DNA of 64,000 nucleotides from Oidiodendron maius Zn (taxonomy: Eukaryota; Ascomycota; Leotiomycetes; Myxotrichaceae), in the NCBI GenBank assembly GCA_000827325.1, contig KN832883.1, positions 1,095,563 through 1,159,562 of the forward strand, read 5' to 3'. The notes under the pieces were generated by a model. The model was not told where the DNA came from, did no database searches, and worked only from the letters and a program-made list of their open reading frames with translations. How positions within the stretch are numbered: position 1 is the stretch's first letter; each line of letters starts with the position of its first letter. The translations under genes and the position numbers were made by a program. Of the stretch, positions 11,843-23,186 are shown one piece after another.

Positions 11843-13116
11843 TCAAACCCAGTTGGACTTTTCTCCGACAAGTTTCTCGCTCAAAGCCCAAAGTCTACCT
11901 TCATCTTCTTCCTCAACGGCGTGGGGAAGCAGATCTGAAAAGACATCACAATCGGAAAACAGGGCGCCCGAATTTTCTGAGAAGCTTTGTTAGGACCAGG
12001 CAACAACCTAGTCTGTGGAAGTGTTACCTGTAATTCTGGGGTTCAAAGCAGCATACAAAGTTGTAGCGCTGCCTTCTTCCAATGACTTTGGTACAAGAGG
12101 AACTATTGGATCGCCTGAAGTAGACCAGTTAGCAGGTTGAAAAATTAGAAGACAGGAAGATGTAACCGTTCAATGCTTTCAGAGTGATGGCGTAACCCTC
12201 TGCAAATCTCTCTTCGGTGACTTCGGTGCTGGACTGGAGTTGGGTCCCGGGGACGACTTTTCTTGTTAGTAATTATCCAATTTGGTGTTAAAGCTAGTGC
12301 AACTGACGGCCAGGATTCACCGAGAACGCAAGTACACCCATATCCTTCAACTTCCGGGCAAGTGCTGAAGAGAACAAGATATTTGCGGTCTTCGATTGGC
12401 CGTACCCGAGCCAGGAATTGTATGGCTCTTTCTATCACACGTTATTAGCAACAAATCTTGCACATCACGGGGACTGATACCTCAAAATTCCAATCATCAC
12501 GGATCCCACTCATAATATATCCGAAGCTTGAAAGGTTGATGATCCTCGCACCTTTTTCAGCTGCAAGTATCTTCTCCATGAGAAGACCCGTCAATAGGAA
12601 ATGCCCAATGTGGTTGACACCAAATTGCAACTCAATGCCTTCCATAGTTGTCTGATAGTTCTTGGGTGCCATGACTAGTTATAATCGTCAGATGTCACTG
12701 CTTGACATCATATGAAGAAACACTTACTCCCCGCATTATTGATCAAGATATCAAGACTTTGGATTTGAGAGTTGACTTTCTTGGCAACTTCCCGAACGGA
12801 AGCTTGAGAAGCAAGGTCGAGAGGCATGAAAGTCACCGCGACATCTGGCGATGACTTAGAGATTCGATCAATAACTGGCTGAATCTTGCTTTTGTCACGG
12901 CCGGCTAGGATGAGAAGCTTGGGATTCGCGGCTGCTAATGAGATGGCTGCTTGGGCTCCAACTCCACCCTCGCTAGGTCCCGTGATTAAGACTGTGAAGT
13001 TGAGTGACCTGTCTGCTGAACATGATCGAACTATGTGCAAGTTATTTTTACTCACTTGTTTTACCAGGGACTTCTGATGCGAATTTCGCTACAATTTCAT
13101 CTCCAGTGGGAGCCAT
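11843..13116 (-). CDS. Short-chain dehydrogenase/reductase, seven exons
   Basis: Exons 13116-13056, 13015-12728, 12674-12481, 12431-12308, 12256-12167, 12114-12028 and 11976-11843; 325 aa. All six introns are 40-52 bp; several have TACTAAC/GCTAAC-like branch sites. Motifs in order: cofactor-binding TGPSEGGVGAQ (near residue 29), DILINNAG, the catalytic YGQSK (Tyr-x3-Lys), SVNPG in place of the commoner VHPG, and a C-terminus NSGALFSDCDV...RLWALSEKLVGEK typical of retinol-dehydrogenase/WW-oxidoreductase-like fungal SDRs. The glycine motif has one extra spacing residue. Likely a cytosolic NADP-dependent alcohol/ketone oxidoreductase; substrate unknown. It lies upstream of the AflR-type regulator on the same strand, which hints at shared function but proves nothing. 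Confidence 0.88.
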
Positions 13117-14273
13117 GATGATTTGAAGAATAATGCTTTTGCAGTAAGAAATAGAATTGGAGCCAAGAAGCTAAGATGGCTTTGAGAATAACGTTGTCAG
13201 ATGCTTGGAGTGACTACTCTTGAACACAAATTTCAGATCGAATGGGATTCTACCAAGTAGACAAGCCAGAGATATACCTCGTCAGGATTCCGGACTTGAG
13301 CCTTTTGAGGAAATCATATCGATGTCCTCCATTTGAAATGTTCCGTCACTCGGTATTATCCCAAAGAGTTGAATTCCGAAGACGAGGTTTTCGCAAAAGC
13401 CTCCAAAGTGAGGCTTTCGGAAACAGTTCAAGTTACGACGAAGAGGATAGGCAAGTTTACCAGTAAACCTGGAAATGTTATTTATTGAAAGCGTAGCTTT
13501 CTTTTACATTCCAGACCCCCAACGCGAGCCACCATGCGTCCAAAAAAGTCACGTGTTTATTCAGACTCGATGTCACGCGTTTACCCCCCTGTCAAATAAT
13601 ACTCGGACCGCGTTGTGGGCGTGTTTTCGTCAAGTTTAACCATAAGGCCGACGGAAACTAGCCGAAGGCCTATAGCCACCATAGAAGCTATAGCCATGAA
13701 GATATACTACGTACCTTTAAAACCGTCATTACATACAATACGCCGATATACCAGTATTACTGCCGTAGTGCCATATCGCTTCCATCATTTGAAACTTTTC
13801 TAAGTCCTCCAAATATGGCAATTTCTTTAGCTTTAACCATGACTTTAAGCACTCTAAATGCTATAACGTGACAATAGATATCCTAATCTGTCGCTTTGAC
13901 ACTGGAAGGGAAATGACTGTTATACGCAATCCTCCACATATCCTCCGCATATCCCGCAGTTTTTGCACTCCTCTTCCGACCTCTTCCGCGCACCTCTTCC
14001 ACACCTCTTCCGGACACCTCTTCCACACACCTCTTCCGCACACCTCTTCCGCACCTCTTCCGCACCTCCTACGTATCTATTTTACGTTTTTCGTGGTCTT
14101 TCGTCCGCACCGAGTCACCAGTCTTGCTTCTCGCCTACAACCCCTTTTGAGATACGACATCTTGCCAATCAATATTTATTCCCCGGCCCCAGCAAAATGT
14201 TGCATCTCAGAAACCTCTAGCAAGTTGATTCCGGTGCCTACGTCCGCCCTCCAAACCACTTTACCAACGCGAA
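13117..14273. other. Intergenic with a C/T-rich repeat tract
   Basis: Positions about 13930-14075 consist of imperfect CCTCTTCCGCACA units. The open frames across it on both strands are compositional. It resembles the C/T tract at 8836-8960. The final part (about 14080-14273) is the likely promoter of the small gene at 14274. Confidence 0.55.
13930..14075. repeat. C/T-rich imperfect short tandem repeat
   Basis: Repeated CCTCTTCCGCACA-like units of about 12-17 bp, with strong strand asymmetry (C/T on plus). The segment before it, containing CACATATCCTCCGCATATCC, resembles the tract at 8836-8960. Confidence 0.75.
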
Positions 14274-14734
14274 ATGTCCGCTCAGCAGCAGTCCCTCACC
14301 GACTGGGTGAAGCAGCTCAACCATGCCATCTTCTACCAACCGAACGATGAAGTTGCCATCAATACCATTAACGAACAAGTTGATCCGAGCCTGATTGTCA
14401 AGTATCTAACCCTACGTTCCGTAATTTCCACACCAAAATCTAACCCAACTGCACTACCAGGATCAACCACAGCGTCTATTCCTACGAACAGTTCAAAGCA
14501 GGCATCCAGTACACCCGCGGCTCTGGCGTTATGACCCTTGACAGTGTCTCTGAGATCCTCCAGTGGGACGACACAGAGAAGCGGGGCGGCGCAGTGGCGC
14601 ACATCACCAAATTCACGTCCAAAGCTAAGATGACGGGCAACGAGAGCAAGAAAACAAGCGTGATCATCTCGACGGTGAAGTGGATCGGCGGCCAGAGGAA
14701 GCTCACGGAGCTAACGGAAGTCGAGGTTGAGTGA
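14274..14734 (+). CDS. Small protein, possibly NTF2-like (SnoaL-type) fold
   Basis: Exons 14274-14401 and 14461-14734; 133 aa. The 59-bp intron (donor GTATCT, branch CTAAC, acceptor ACCAG) joins SLIVK to INHSVYSYEQFKAGIQYTRG, giving one continuous protein. Read without the intron, the first frame falls into Ser/Thr-rich noise. N-terminal helices (LTDWVKQLNHAIFYQP) are followed by alternating beta strands (GGAVAHITKFTSKAKM, TSVIISTVKWIGGQRKL), which fits an NTF2-like fold. The assignment rests on pattern only. No signal peptide or membrane segment. Function unknown. Confidence 0.7.
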
Positions 14735-15777
14735 GAGCGTGCGGTGCGACACCAAGCTACAGTCGATATCACCCAAACACTGTCAAAAAAGCCCGAATCC
14801 ATCACAACACCATATGATAATAATATAGTTAATTAAAATCATTAAAGTCATTCGTAAATAAAGAATCCTGTCGCTAGATTTATAACATAATACTCCCGGG
14901 AGTTTTGGCGCTTTACTCGTATATGAAAAGGGTATGGTTCAAAGACGGACGTGTATATAGAGGATCTTCCATTCAAGTTCAATTTCTATTCATTATATCT
15001 ACTGTGCGGTGACATAAATGCTTCAGGCAGCATCGAGACCTAGTGTAGGGTTTCAGGTTGAAGTACGATCAAAACGCGAACTCTGGGTAAAACTGTCTTT
15101 GAATTCGATGAAGGAAGAAGAAGAAGAATACTAACCAAGGGGTAACTATATATGGTGCCTTCATCATCAAGATTGCTCTCCGATTATTGACAACTCCGTA
15201 TGCTTCAATTATTGGCGATCCACAATGGCTTTGACTATTGGTAATTCTTGTAACGGTTAAAAAAGAATAGGGATCTCAATCCGTAAGAGGTGCGTAGCGC
15301 TAGATATAGAGGTGTATTCAACTATCAACCGATATAACTAAGAGAACAAGTTAAGGAGCAAAGGAGAGGAGGAGAGCAGAGCTCCTTATTGGAAAGTTTT
15401 GCTTGACTCTTATATACAGGGGCCTAGTCAGGTGATCTGTGTGGTGGTGCACCACACTCAAGTTTTAGTGAGAGTACACTATAAGATTAGCGATAAAGTT
15501 TTAACCTCTTTCTTTATATACTTTCTTTATTATACTTAGACAACTAATAATCTGTTTTATTAATCGGTTGGCTTATATAAATTTATATTTGATTCAGTTG
15601 TAAACCTAATTACAGTGACCGGTTGTGCTTAAAATAGCTTCTTAACAAAGCAAATCTGCAACCCGTCGGAGCAACTTTTCTATCCAGTTCAGCTGCTCCT
15701 CCTCTCTAGATTATTGATTATTGTAACTGAACTGTTTATCTGCTGCTATTAGGTTAGAACCAACCATCGCTGCCGAA
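14735..15777. other. Intergenic, AT-rich, possible LTR-like insertion
   Basis: Positions 15216-15241 repeat the 26-mer seen at 11317-11342. A stretch beginning TGTAACGGTT (about 15249) and ending near 15615 has TG...CA ends and could be a solo LTR, but the flanking five bases do not match, so this is not established. The last part is the promoter of the HET gene. Confidence 0.35.
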
Positions 15778-18127
15778 ATGTCGCGAGATGCCCCAATCCA
15801 AGCCGGGAGTTTATACGACAAGATTTTTCGGCTTGAAGACCAGGTCAAAGGGCTGATGGAAACCGTGAACACACTCATCGAAGCTTCTCATCTCGACAAC
15901 GCCACCAAATTCCCAAAGCCCGATCAATATGTCCGAGCTGGAGGCTATACGATGGGCGACCTATACGACCGCATGCCAACGAAAGTCCGGGCCGCTGACA
16001 CCGCCGCGAGAGCAGCAGCATCATCATCGGCTGGCACGAAAACGGCTCCCAAAGCGGAGATGGAACCTTCCCCTCCCATCGCAACATCGGAAATCCATAG
16101 CCTTCCTCCCTACAAGTATTCTCCTTTGAGCGCAGGATCCTCGGAAATTCGACTTCTTGCCCTTCAAAGAAGCACAACCCCCACTGAACCCATCATGTGC
16201 CGACTCTTCAAGGTCAGCCTAAATGATGCTCCCAAATTTCCTAGCAGTACCAACCCGCTGCCCATCAGCGTCTATACTCCATTGTCCTACTGTTGGGGAA
16301 CAATATCCGGTATGAAGCCTATTGTTATTGATAGACAATCATTTCACGTTACCCCCTCACTATATTCTGCATTACAACACTTCAGGGGGACACACCAGAA
16401 TTTACCACGAAGCGCTAAGCAGCTGGAGCGTGACAACGAGACTTATTGGTGGATTGACGCCATCTGCGTAAATCAAGGCGACCTAGATGAAAGAAGTAGC
16501 CAAGTCGGCTTAATGACCCGATTATACAAACAGGCGCAGATGGTCCATGTCTGGTTGGGAGAGGAGAGCGAGGACAGTGCCCGAGCGATGCAGCTCGTCC
16601 GCGACCTGGCATATCTTCCACAAACCGCCGAAGAGTCTGGGAATTGGAGCTACATACCGAAGCCGGGACAAACGCACCGCCCGGATGGACCTGGCCGACC
16701 TATGGTCAAGCTCCCTACGGAGCCAGCTCCAAGCCCAGTAGAAGAGAAACTCAAGAACTATAAGGCACTCATCAATTTATATCAACGACCATGGTTCTCA
16801 CGCGTCTGGATAAGACAGGAAGTAGCGTTACCCGGAAACATCAAATTCCATTGTGGGACAGAGACCTGCACCTGGGAAGACGTAATGCGGACCGCTCATA
16901 TCCTAGCCTTCCTTGCCGATATGTATCACTTGCCAGCTTTACAAGGGGAACTTCGCCGGGATGGCTTATTTACGTCTTGTTTCCAGAATGCCGAAGTGCT
17001 AGAGTCGATTCGCAGAGACATGCAAAAAGGCAGAAGGTACCTCAAGTTGGATGAATTAGTTCTTAAATCTAGGGACTGTCAAGCCACTGATCCACGCGAC
17101 AAGATATATGCTATGCTTCCACTTACCAATCCAGACGAGATAGATATTGTGGCCGATTATCGAATGCACCATCTTGAGGTGTACAAAACCGCGGCCCTTA
17201 GCCTCATTAAGACCAACATTGATTACCTCTCTGGCTGCCAGCTTACCTCTCGCTCAAAGGGTCTGCCTTCCTGGGTTCCTAACCTGGAGTCACCGTGGGA
17301 TGCCTCCCAAGTGCGGGGTGCCCACCGAACGGATCTAGAGAACTATCCTGGTACCAATCTTGGTTCGCCAAATTTCACCTACTCTCCTGAAAGTTCTAGG
17401 CTTGACGTTCGAGGAGTGATCTTTGATACAATTCGGACCATCAATCATGAGTACTACCTAACTCCCACCTTGTCAAACGCGGACGCACTCGCGGCCACTT
17501 CACAGTGGAAGGAATTCTATACTTCTGAGAGACAGAAACTATACACGTCTTGGGAGAATGAAGGCGGAACGGGTCATTATGAGAAACGTGATCAGTGTGA
17601 CAGAATGTTCGGGACGTCCGAAATTTTAAATTATTGGGAGTCTTCCGTCCTCAAAAATACCGAGGGGGATAGGTATGAAGCCGGACAGGTGCTATACTTG
17701 AGACAAGATGGAGAGCATCCCAATGTCGACTATGACCCCGTGATGAAAAAGGTGCGGAGACTTTTGCCATCAGAACCTAGCCCTTTCTCCGAGCTATTGC
17801 ATAAAGACAACTATCTTGATGTCTTGCGGGGATTAGCTGTGGGTCGACGTTTTATAACTACCTCCAAGGGGGGCATGGCTCTCGCTCCGATCGCAGCAGA
17901 AGTCGGTGATCACATCTGCTTTTTTGACGGTTCCGGGATTCCATTTATCATTCGGAAGGCGAGCGATGACACGTGGGTCATTGTTGGAGCAGCTTGTAAG
18001 TTTTCACTACCTCTTTAATGGTATTATCTAGTCGCTAAATTGTAATCGAACAGATTTCTTCCGGTACATTGAGCTCTATTTCGGAAGACAACCCAAGTTA
18101 CAGAAATCAATCATTAGCCTTGTATAA
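15778..18127 (+). CDS. HET-domain heterokaryon-incompatibility-type protein
   Basis: Exons 15778-17995 and 18054-18127; 763 aa. The HET domain (family PF06985) begins near residue 165 with YTPLSYCWGT, continues with WWIDAICVNQGDLDERSSQV (near 223) and MTRLYKQAQMVHVWLGEES, and includes RPWFSRVWIRQEV (near 337). The first 100 residues hold a heptad-like stretch (IFRLEDQVKGLMETVNTLIE) that may form a coiled coil. The final intron (GTAAGT...AACAG) replaces a 7-residue readthrough tail with YFFRYIELYFGRQ. HET proteins trigger programmed cell death on fusion with non-compatible strains. Which partner this one senses is unknown. A NACHT NTPase gene follows on the same strand. Confidence 0.9.
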
Positions 18128-19917
18128 GAGCCTGTTATATAGCATTCTAGTATATCACAATCCGATATATCTAGAGTTGGCTATTTCTACCTTCGCTCCT
18201 TTATTATATTAGGGATCACGCTCCAGATATTGATATGAACGATCTTGACACTCATTCCCTTGACGTACGCAAAAGAAGGTGGTGGAAAGGCAGTAATGGG
18301 TTTCTGGCAATGGCAATATGACACACTTTCTTTTACTTTGCTTCTTGGTTTAATTGATCACACTGCCTTTTCCATCGAGTTTAGCTTACTGCGGTGCTAT
18401 AAAGAGTAAGACAGTTAATTCATTTCTATTCACTACTACGATGTCGCCTAAAGCGCTATATCTAACAATTCGTTACGTACAATCGTTTGTTGGCAATAAT
18501 CGCGTCATCACCGTGTCACTATTGGAATGAAATAAATGCCCGCATTGTTAACAGCATCGACACTATCCTTTAGCAATGAGATGTCGGCCAACTTCCTCGG
18601 TCCCCCAGCAGCCTCTAACTCTCGTTAATTATGCAGCTTGGGGTGGCTATATATTTATTAGCGACAGACCAACCATTGACTTATTTTTCAGTCTACAATC
18701 TTCATTTGCTCTTTAATTTCTTGGAAAGCTGTGCCTGGCCTGGATACTCCATACTTATCACAATAGGCTAATAGAACAACTTCGAAGAAGCTTTTGCATA
18801 TGCACGGAGGTGTGGAAAACCTAGTAGGAAAACCACACCAAGGCTAACTAAAATACCCCAACCAAAAAGTCATCTTCAGAAAACATTGAATAATATATGA
18901 ACGATCCGCCGAGAACGAATAACGATCCCACATTTTCCCCTTTAATTAAATTCCGTTAGAAGGTGTCGCAATTCTAGCACTATTTCGCTATTCAGCACTG
19001 GGTTAGCTATTTGCTGGCAATGCAATAAACTTTAGACCACTCACAATCTGTTCCGCCATTTAACACCAGATCCACATTACAAAAAGGCTTAGATCACTTA
19101 CTGGGTATTCCACCATCCAACACTAGGTTGACCGTCTGCCGCTGTTACTATGAAAACGGAGCTTTTGATCACTTACACACTATCCAGCCGTCCAGCGCTG
19201 GGTCAGCAACTGCCGTCATCAATAGAAAACCGGACGTTAAATCACTTACGCACTGTTCCGTATCCAACGTTAGATCAGTTATCTGCCGTCGCCATTATAA
19301 AACGGGGCTTTATATCCCCGACTCTTAGTTCAAGCGGTTGAGGTGACTCAAACGGTACAGCGACAGCCACCACAGCCATCGTTGCAAGAAGAAGTGGTAA
19401 AAATTGAGTGATTATTCAAGAGGACGTGATGTACTGTAATATTAAATTTGTCACGCACTGTGGTTGCAATTGCTAATAGATTAAGCAAATTTGTTATTAT
19501 AAATAACACTTAAATAAACCTTGATATATAGTGATGTGAAACTGCTCAAGCGGCATGTTGTTTATTAGTGGTTTTATATAGAATATATCTCATTCATGAT
19601 CAAGGCTGCCGTCACCTTGACAAAGATAATCTCTTCACGAGACACATCATTTTTACACGTCTTACCCTTTGCTTAACATTTAGAAAATGCTTAGTTATTC
19701 CTCAAAGACCTGGTTGGCCTCTTTAACCCTGACCGGCACTCTGCAGGCTTCCTGTTTTGGTTTAGCGTAAATACCGCCGTCAGGCACAGGTGCAGCCTCA
19801 TTTGGACGTTGATCATTGCCTTCATACTTCTTCAACCACCACCGGCGGCGTCCTATCACTAGGAGCTTCGATCATCAATCACGCATTTGCTATCTCAACC
19901 ATTGAATGCGACTCGAA
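18128..19917. other. Intergenic between HET and NACHT genes
   Basis: About 1.8 kb without a supported gene. It contains the degenerate tandem repeat at 18982-19323 (separate entry). The overlapping frames at 19128-19341 are translations of that repeat. The last 100 bp precede the NACHT start codon. Confidence 0.6.
18982..19323 (+). repeat. Degenerate tandem repeat, period about 73-75 bp, five units
   Basis: Units run approximately 18982-19048, 19049-19105 (shortened), 19106-19180, 19181-19253 and 19254-19323. Each starts with a T(G/A)TTCC-like block, has CCAACACTAGGTTGACCGTCTGCC-like middle sequence, then AAAACGG(A/G)GCTTT and AATCACTTACGCAC. Units differ from one another by about a quarter to a third of positions by eye, so the array is old. 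Confidence 0.75.
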
Positions 19918-22900
19918 ATGGATCCGCTCACGGCTTTTGGATTGACATGCAACATAATCCAAGTCATCAGCTTCGGGCATGAGGCTCTATCTCTGTGCAA
20001 GCGAGTCTGTCGGGATGGGTCTCCAGCTCCTGATCTTGTATATAACTCAACCCACTTGCAAACTCTATCCAAGATGTTAGTGATGTCGCTCGATAAATCT
20101 CGGACTGTCAAGGAACTTAGCAGGGAGCAAAGCGATTTGCAGGAGATTGCCTCCAAGTTGATGAATGTCACGACGCAGCTAAACAAGCTGGTAGAAGAAG
20201 TCACAGTGGATGGGACTCCCAGCCGCCGGAAAGGTACCGCGAATACCATGAAATATCTTTTGCGATATAAGGGAAAGATTCAGTCCCTTGAAAAAACGAT
20301 GGTCAGTTTTCAGAATACACTGAACTCCGAGATCTTGGTGCAACTGTGGTAAGCTTCTTGATTTTAAATGCATAATTGTAAGAGAGCAGAATAAATGTGA
20401 TTGGAATGACACCTCTCTCTGCGTCACATCCAGGACAAAACTAATTCCTTGCAAGCTCAGCCGACGAGGCAGCCGCCCTCGAATCCCGGAAAGATTTTGC
20501 GAGGCTCGACCAGAGTCTTCAGCACTTCATTCAGCAATATGCGCGTGGAAATCGAACGATCACTGATCTCATCTTACGAGGGACAGATTCAGTCAAAGAA
20601 CATATCTCCACAGAATCCGTTAAAACTCGAAGTCAGCTAGCAGCAAACCTTCAGGACCTGCATCTGAACGCATCCGCCGCTGATCGACATAAGCGCTTCT
20701 TGGACAGTTTAAAGTACAATGAAATGAATGCTCGTCGTAGTGCCATAACTATACCCCAAGAGAAAACTTTTCACTGGATTTTCGATGAATCACTCGACAG
20801 TCCTTGGAATAGTTTTATACAGTGGTTGAAGTATTTCGACAAAGATTTCTACTGGATAAGTGGTAAGGCGGGAAGCGGGAAAAGCACATTGATGAAGTAC
20901 ATCGTCGACAGCGATGAAACTAAGAAGACCCTGTTGGAACAAAACCAGGATACCGCCATCGTATCGTTCTTTTTCTGGAACTCTGGCACAAATATGCAGC
21001 GTAACATTAATGGCATGCTTTCGTCATTGTTGCATCAACTCTTAAGGGAGAATATGACGATCGTGGCTGAGATGTTGCAAGAAGATTCCATGTTTTCGCA
21101 CAAAGAATCAGTATTCGACTGGGACCGAGAAGAATTGAGGGGGGCCATTTTGAGAGTCTTTTCAAATAGAAGGTATTCGTACTGTTTGTTTATCGATGGC
21201 TTAGATGAAGTTGAACATGCAGAGGGGCAAGTGGAGCTTGTTCGAATACTGGATATATTCCGATGCCAGCCGAACGTGAAGCTCTGCGTATCAAGTCGAC
21301 CAGAGCCGATCTTGCATGAGTTATTTAATAAATATCCCAAGCTCAGGTTACAGGATTTGACGAAAGAGGATATTCGCCGATATGTAACTGATGTCTTAGG
21401 TCCTTTCGAGAAAGTTATGAAGAGCGGCAAGGACGAATCGAGGATTTCTCTCATTGGTGAAATATCCTCCAGAGCCGATGGTGTATTTCTCTGGGCAAGA
21501 CTTGTTACTAAAAGTCTTCAAACAGGAATCACAAATGCAGATGACTGGGATACGCTTATGAAACGCGTAGACGGCCTCCCAAGGGATATCGATCGACTCT
21601 ACAACCACATGTGGTCCCGACTTAACCAGGATCAAGAAATTCAAGACGTTTATCGTGCTGAAGCAGCTTTCTATTTCCAGTTTATTTTGAATGCGCTAGA
21701 AATACACAAGACACCTTCAATCTCCCTCTTCGACTTAATGGTTGCGTCTGAAAAGTCACTGGATGATCCAGTGGTGGACGAGGAGGACATTGAACTTGTT
21801 GAGTTGTGCAGAGTTGTTGAGAAGCGCATGACAGTCCGATGCGCCGGGCTCTTGGAAGTTGTTTGGGCCTCCGAATCTGGGGGAATACCCTGGGACAAGA
21901 TGCTTGTACTTGGAGAAAGCGGCCGGGGCAGGACTCTCTCAAAGATCAGATATCTCGCGGAAAATACGACAGTTGCATTCATTCATCGGTCTGCTCCTCA
22001 GTTCCTCCGGGAAACAGACGCAGGTAAACAAATTTTGAGTTACAGTTCCAAATCAGACGAAGAATATTGGAGCGACCTGGTCAGAGCTACCATGGCTTCT
22101 GCACTTTTATCTAGGTCAAGCCCCAAACCAGGAAAAATAGACTGGGGGGAGACGGCAGACGATTCAAACCATTCCGAGCTCACAATGCAGCTTTTGGTTT
22201 CAATTAAGGATGCTTTAACAGAGCAAATGGAGTTCCGGTTACTTGATTTATATCGAAAATCAGTCCAAAGAGTCGGCGATTCTGCCGCTTTCTTTTGTTT
22301 GACTGCCCGATTTGGTTACTATGCATATACGCGCAACCGTGTCGAGCAACTGGAGTCCCAATACGGTCGCCTCCCTGCCGAGACTAGAACACTTCTTCTT
22401 TATTCTGCATCTTCTTGGTTTTGGCGTCGGGTATTGCATTTTAATGTCGAGAATTACTATGGTGGAATAGTCTCTGGGAAGAGCGAATTGATTTCCTGGC
22501 TCCTGGAAAATGGTGCTGACCCAAATCTTACGGTCTTGGGGAAATATGATGAATATGAAACTCCATTTACATCGATTTTGAAAGAATATTTCATAAGGAT
22601 TGACTGGGCCGAATCTCACGGGATATATCTCAAAGATTATATTGCTCCTGGGCTTCAGCGGTTCTTCGATGTTGTCGTGGATTTACGCACGACAACTTTG
22701 CTTTACTGCTACGTTAGTAACGAGCGTTCGGACCAGTGGGAATGGGATATCAAACGCCCCCATAAGCTAGGTAGGACTATTGTCATTCAAGTGAATTGCT
22801 CTTGGTTGACTCGGGCTATATTAGCCAAGTGCGAGGATCTTGGGCGCATGGATGAAAAGCATCTCTTGATGCTGAAATGTGATGATGTGGAGCCCGAATT

Positions 22901-23186
22901 CCAGGTGTTGCAAATCTTTTCTGGAGGCAAACGTCAAGAATCTGAATGGAAAGAAGTCGGAGGATACGATACAACCAATTTAGTGGGCCTACTACAAGAT
23001 CGGCTGAAATTTCACTATTCTCCGACGAAAAAAAGAAGACGTTGGGAAGCGCTGAGCGCCATAGTTCAAGAGCGATTTGAGGGTACTTCGGGCAAGGTGA
23101 AAGAAAATTTGGAAGATTGGATGGTCAAGAAAGTATTTATGGTAGAGAGCCGGAGCGTGGGGAAAGAGGAAGAAAAGGAAGAGTAG
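19918..23186 (+). CDS. NACHT-domain STAND NTPase (fungal NOD-like receptor)
   Basis: Exons 19918-20348 and 20456-23186; 1053 aa. Splicing from GTAAGC to TTGCAAG keeps the frame (LVQLCSADEAAALESRKDF). The N-terminus MDPLTAFGLTCNIIQVISFG is the amphipathic opening common to fungal STAND proteins. A helical region follows, then RFLDSLKYNEMNARRS and the NACHT core: Walker A GKAGSGKS (near residue 280), Walker B LFIDGLDEVE (near 389) and SSRPEP. C-terminal of this, only one ankyrin-like unit is visible (ISWLLENGADPNLTV), with no clear WD40 or TPR array. Such proteins act as NTP-driven oligomerising sensors in allorecognition or immunity. An ATG at 19906 is an alternative start. Co-oriented with the HET gene 1.8 kb upstream. 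Confidence 0.9.

Noticed and set aside
13861-14350. Several 60-160 codon frames on both strands
   Set aside because: They are translations of a C/T-rich short repeat and have no protein-like pattern beyond the repeat.
15249-15615. Solo LTR with TG...CA ends
   Set aside because: The flanking five bases do not form a target duplication and no second copy is in the window, so the boundaries are not supported.
19128-19341. Two overlapping 63-66 codon frames before the NACHT gene
   Set aside because: They fall inside the 74-bp degenerate tandem repeat and repeat its pattern in translation.
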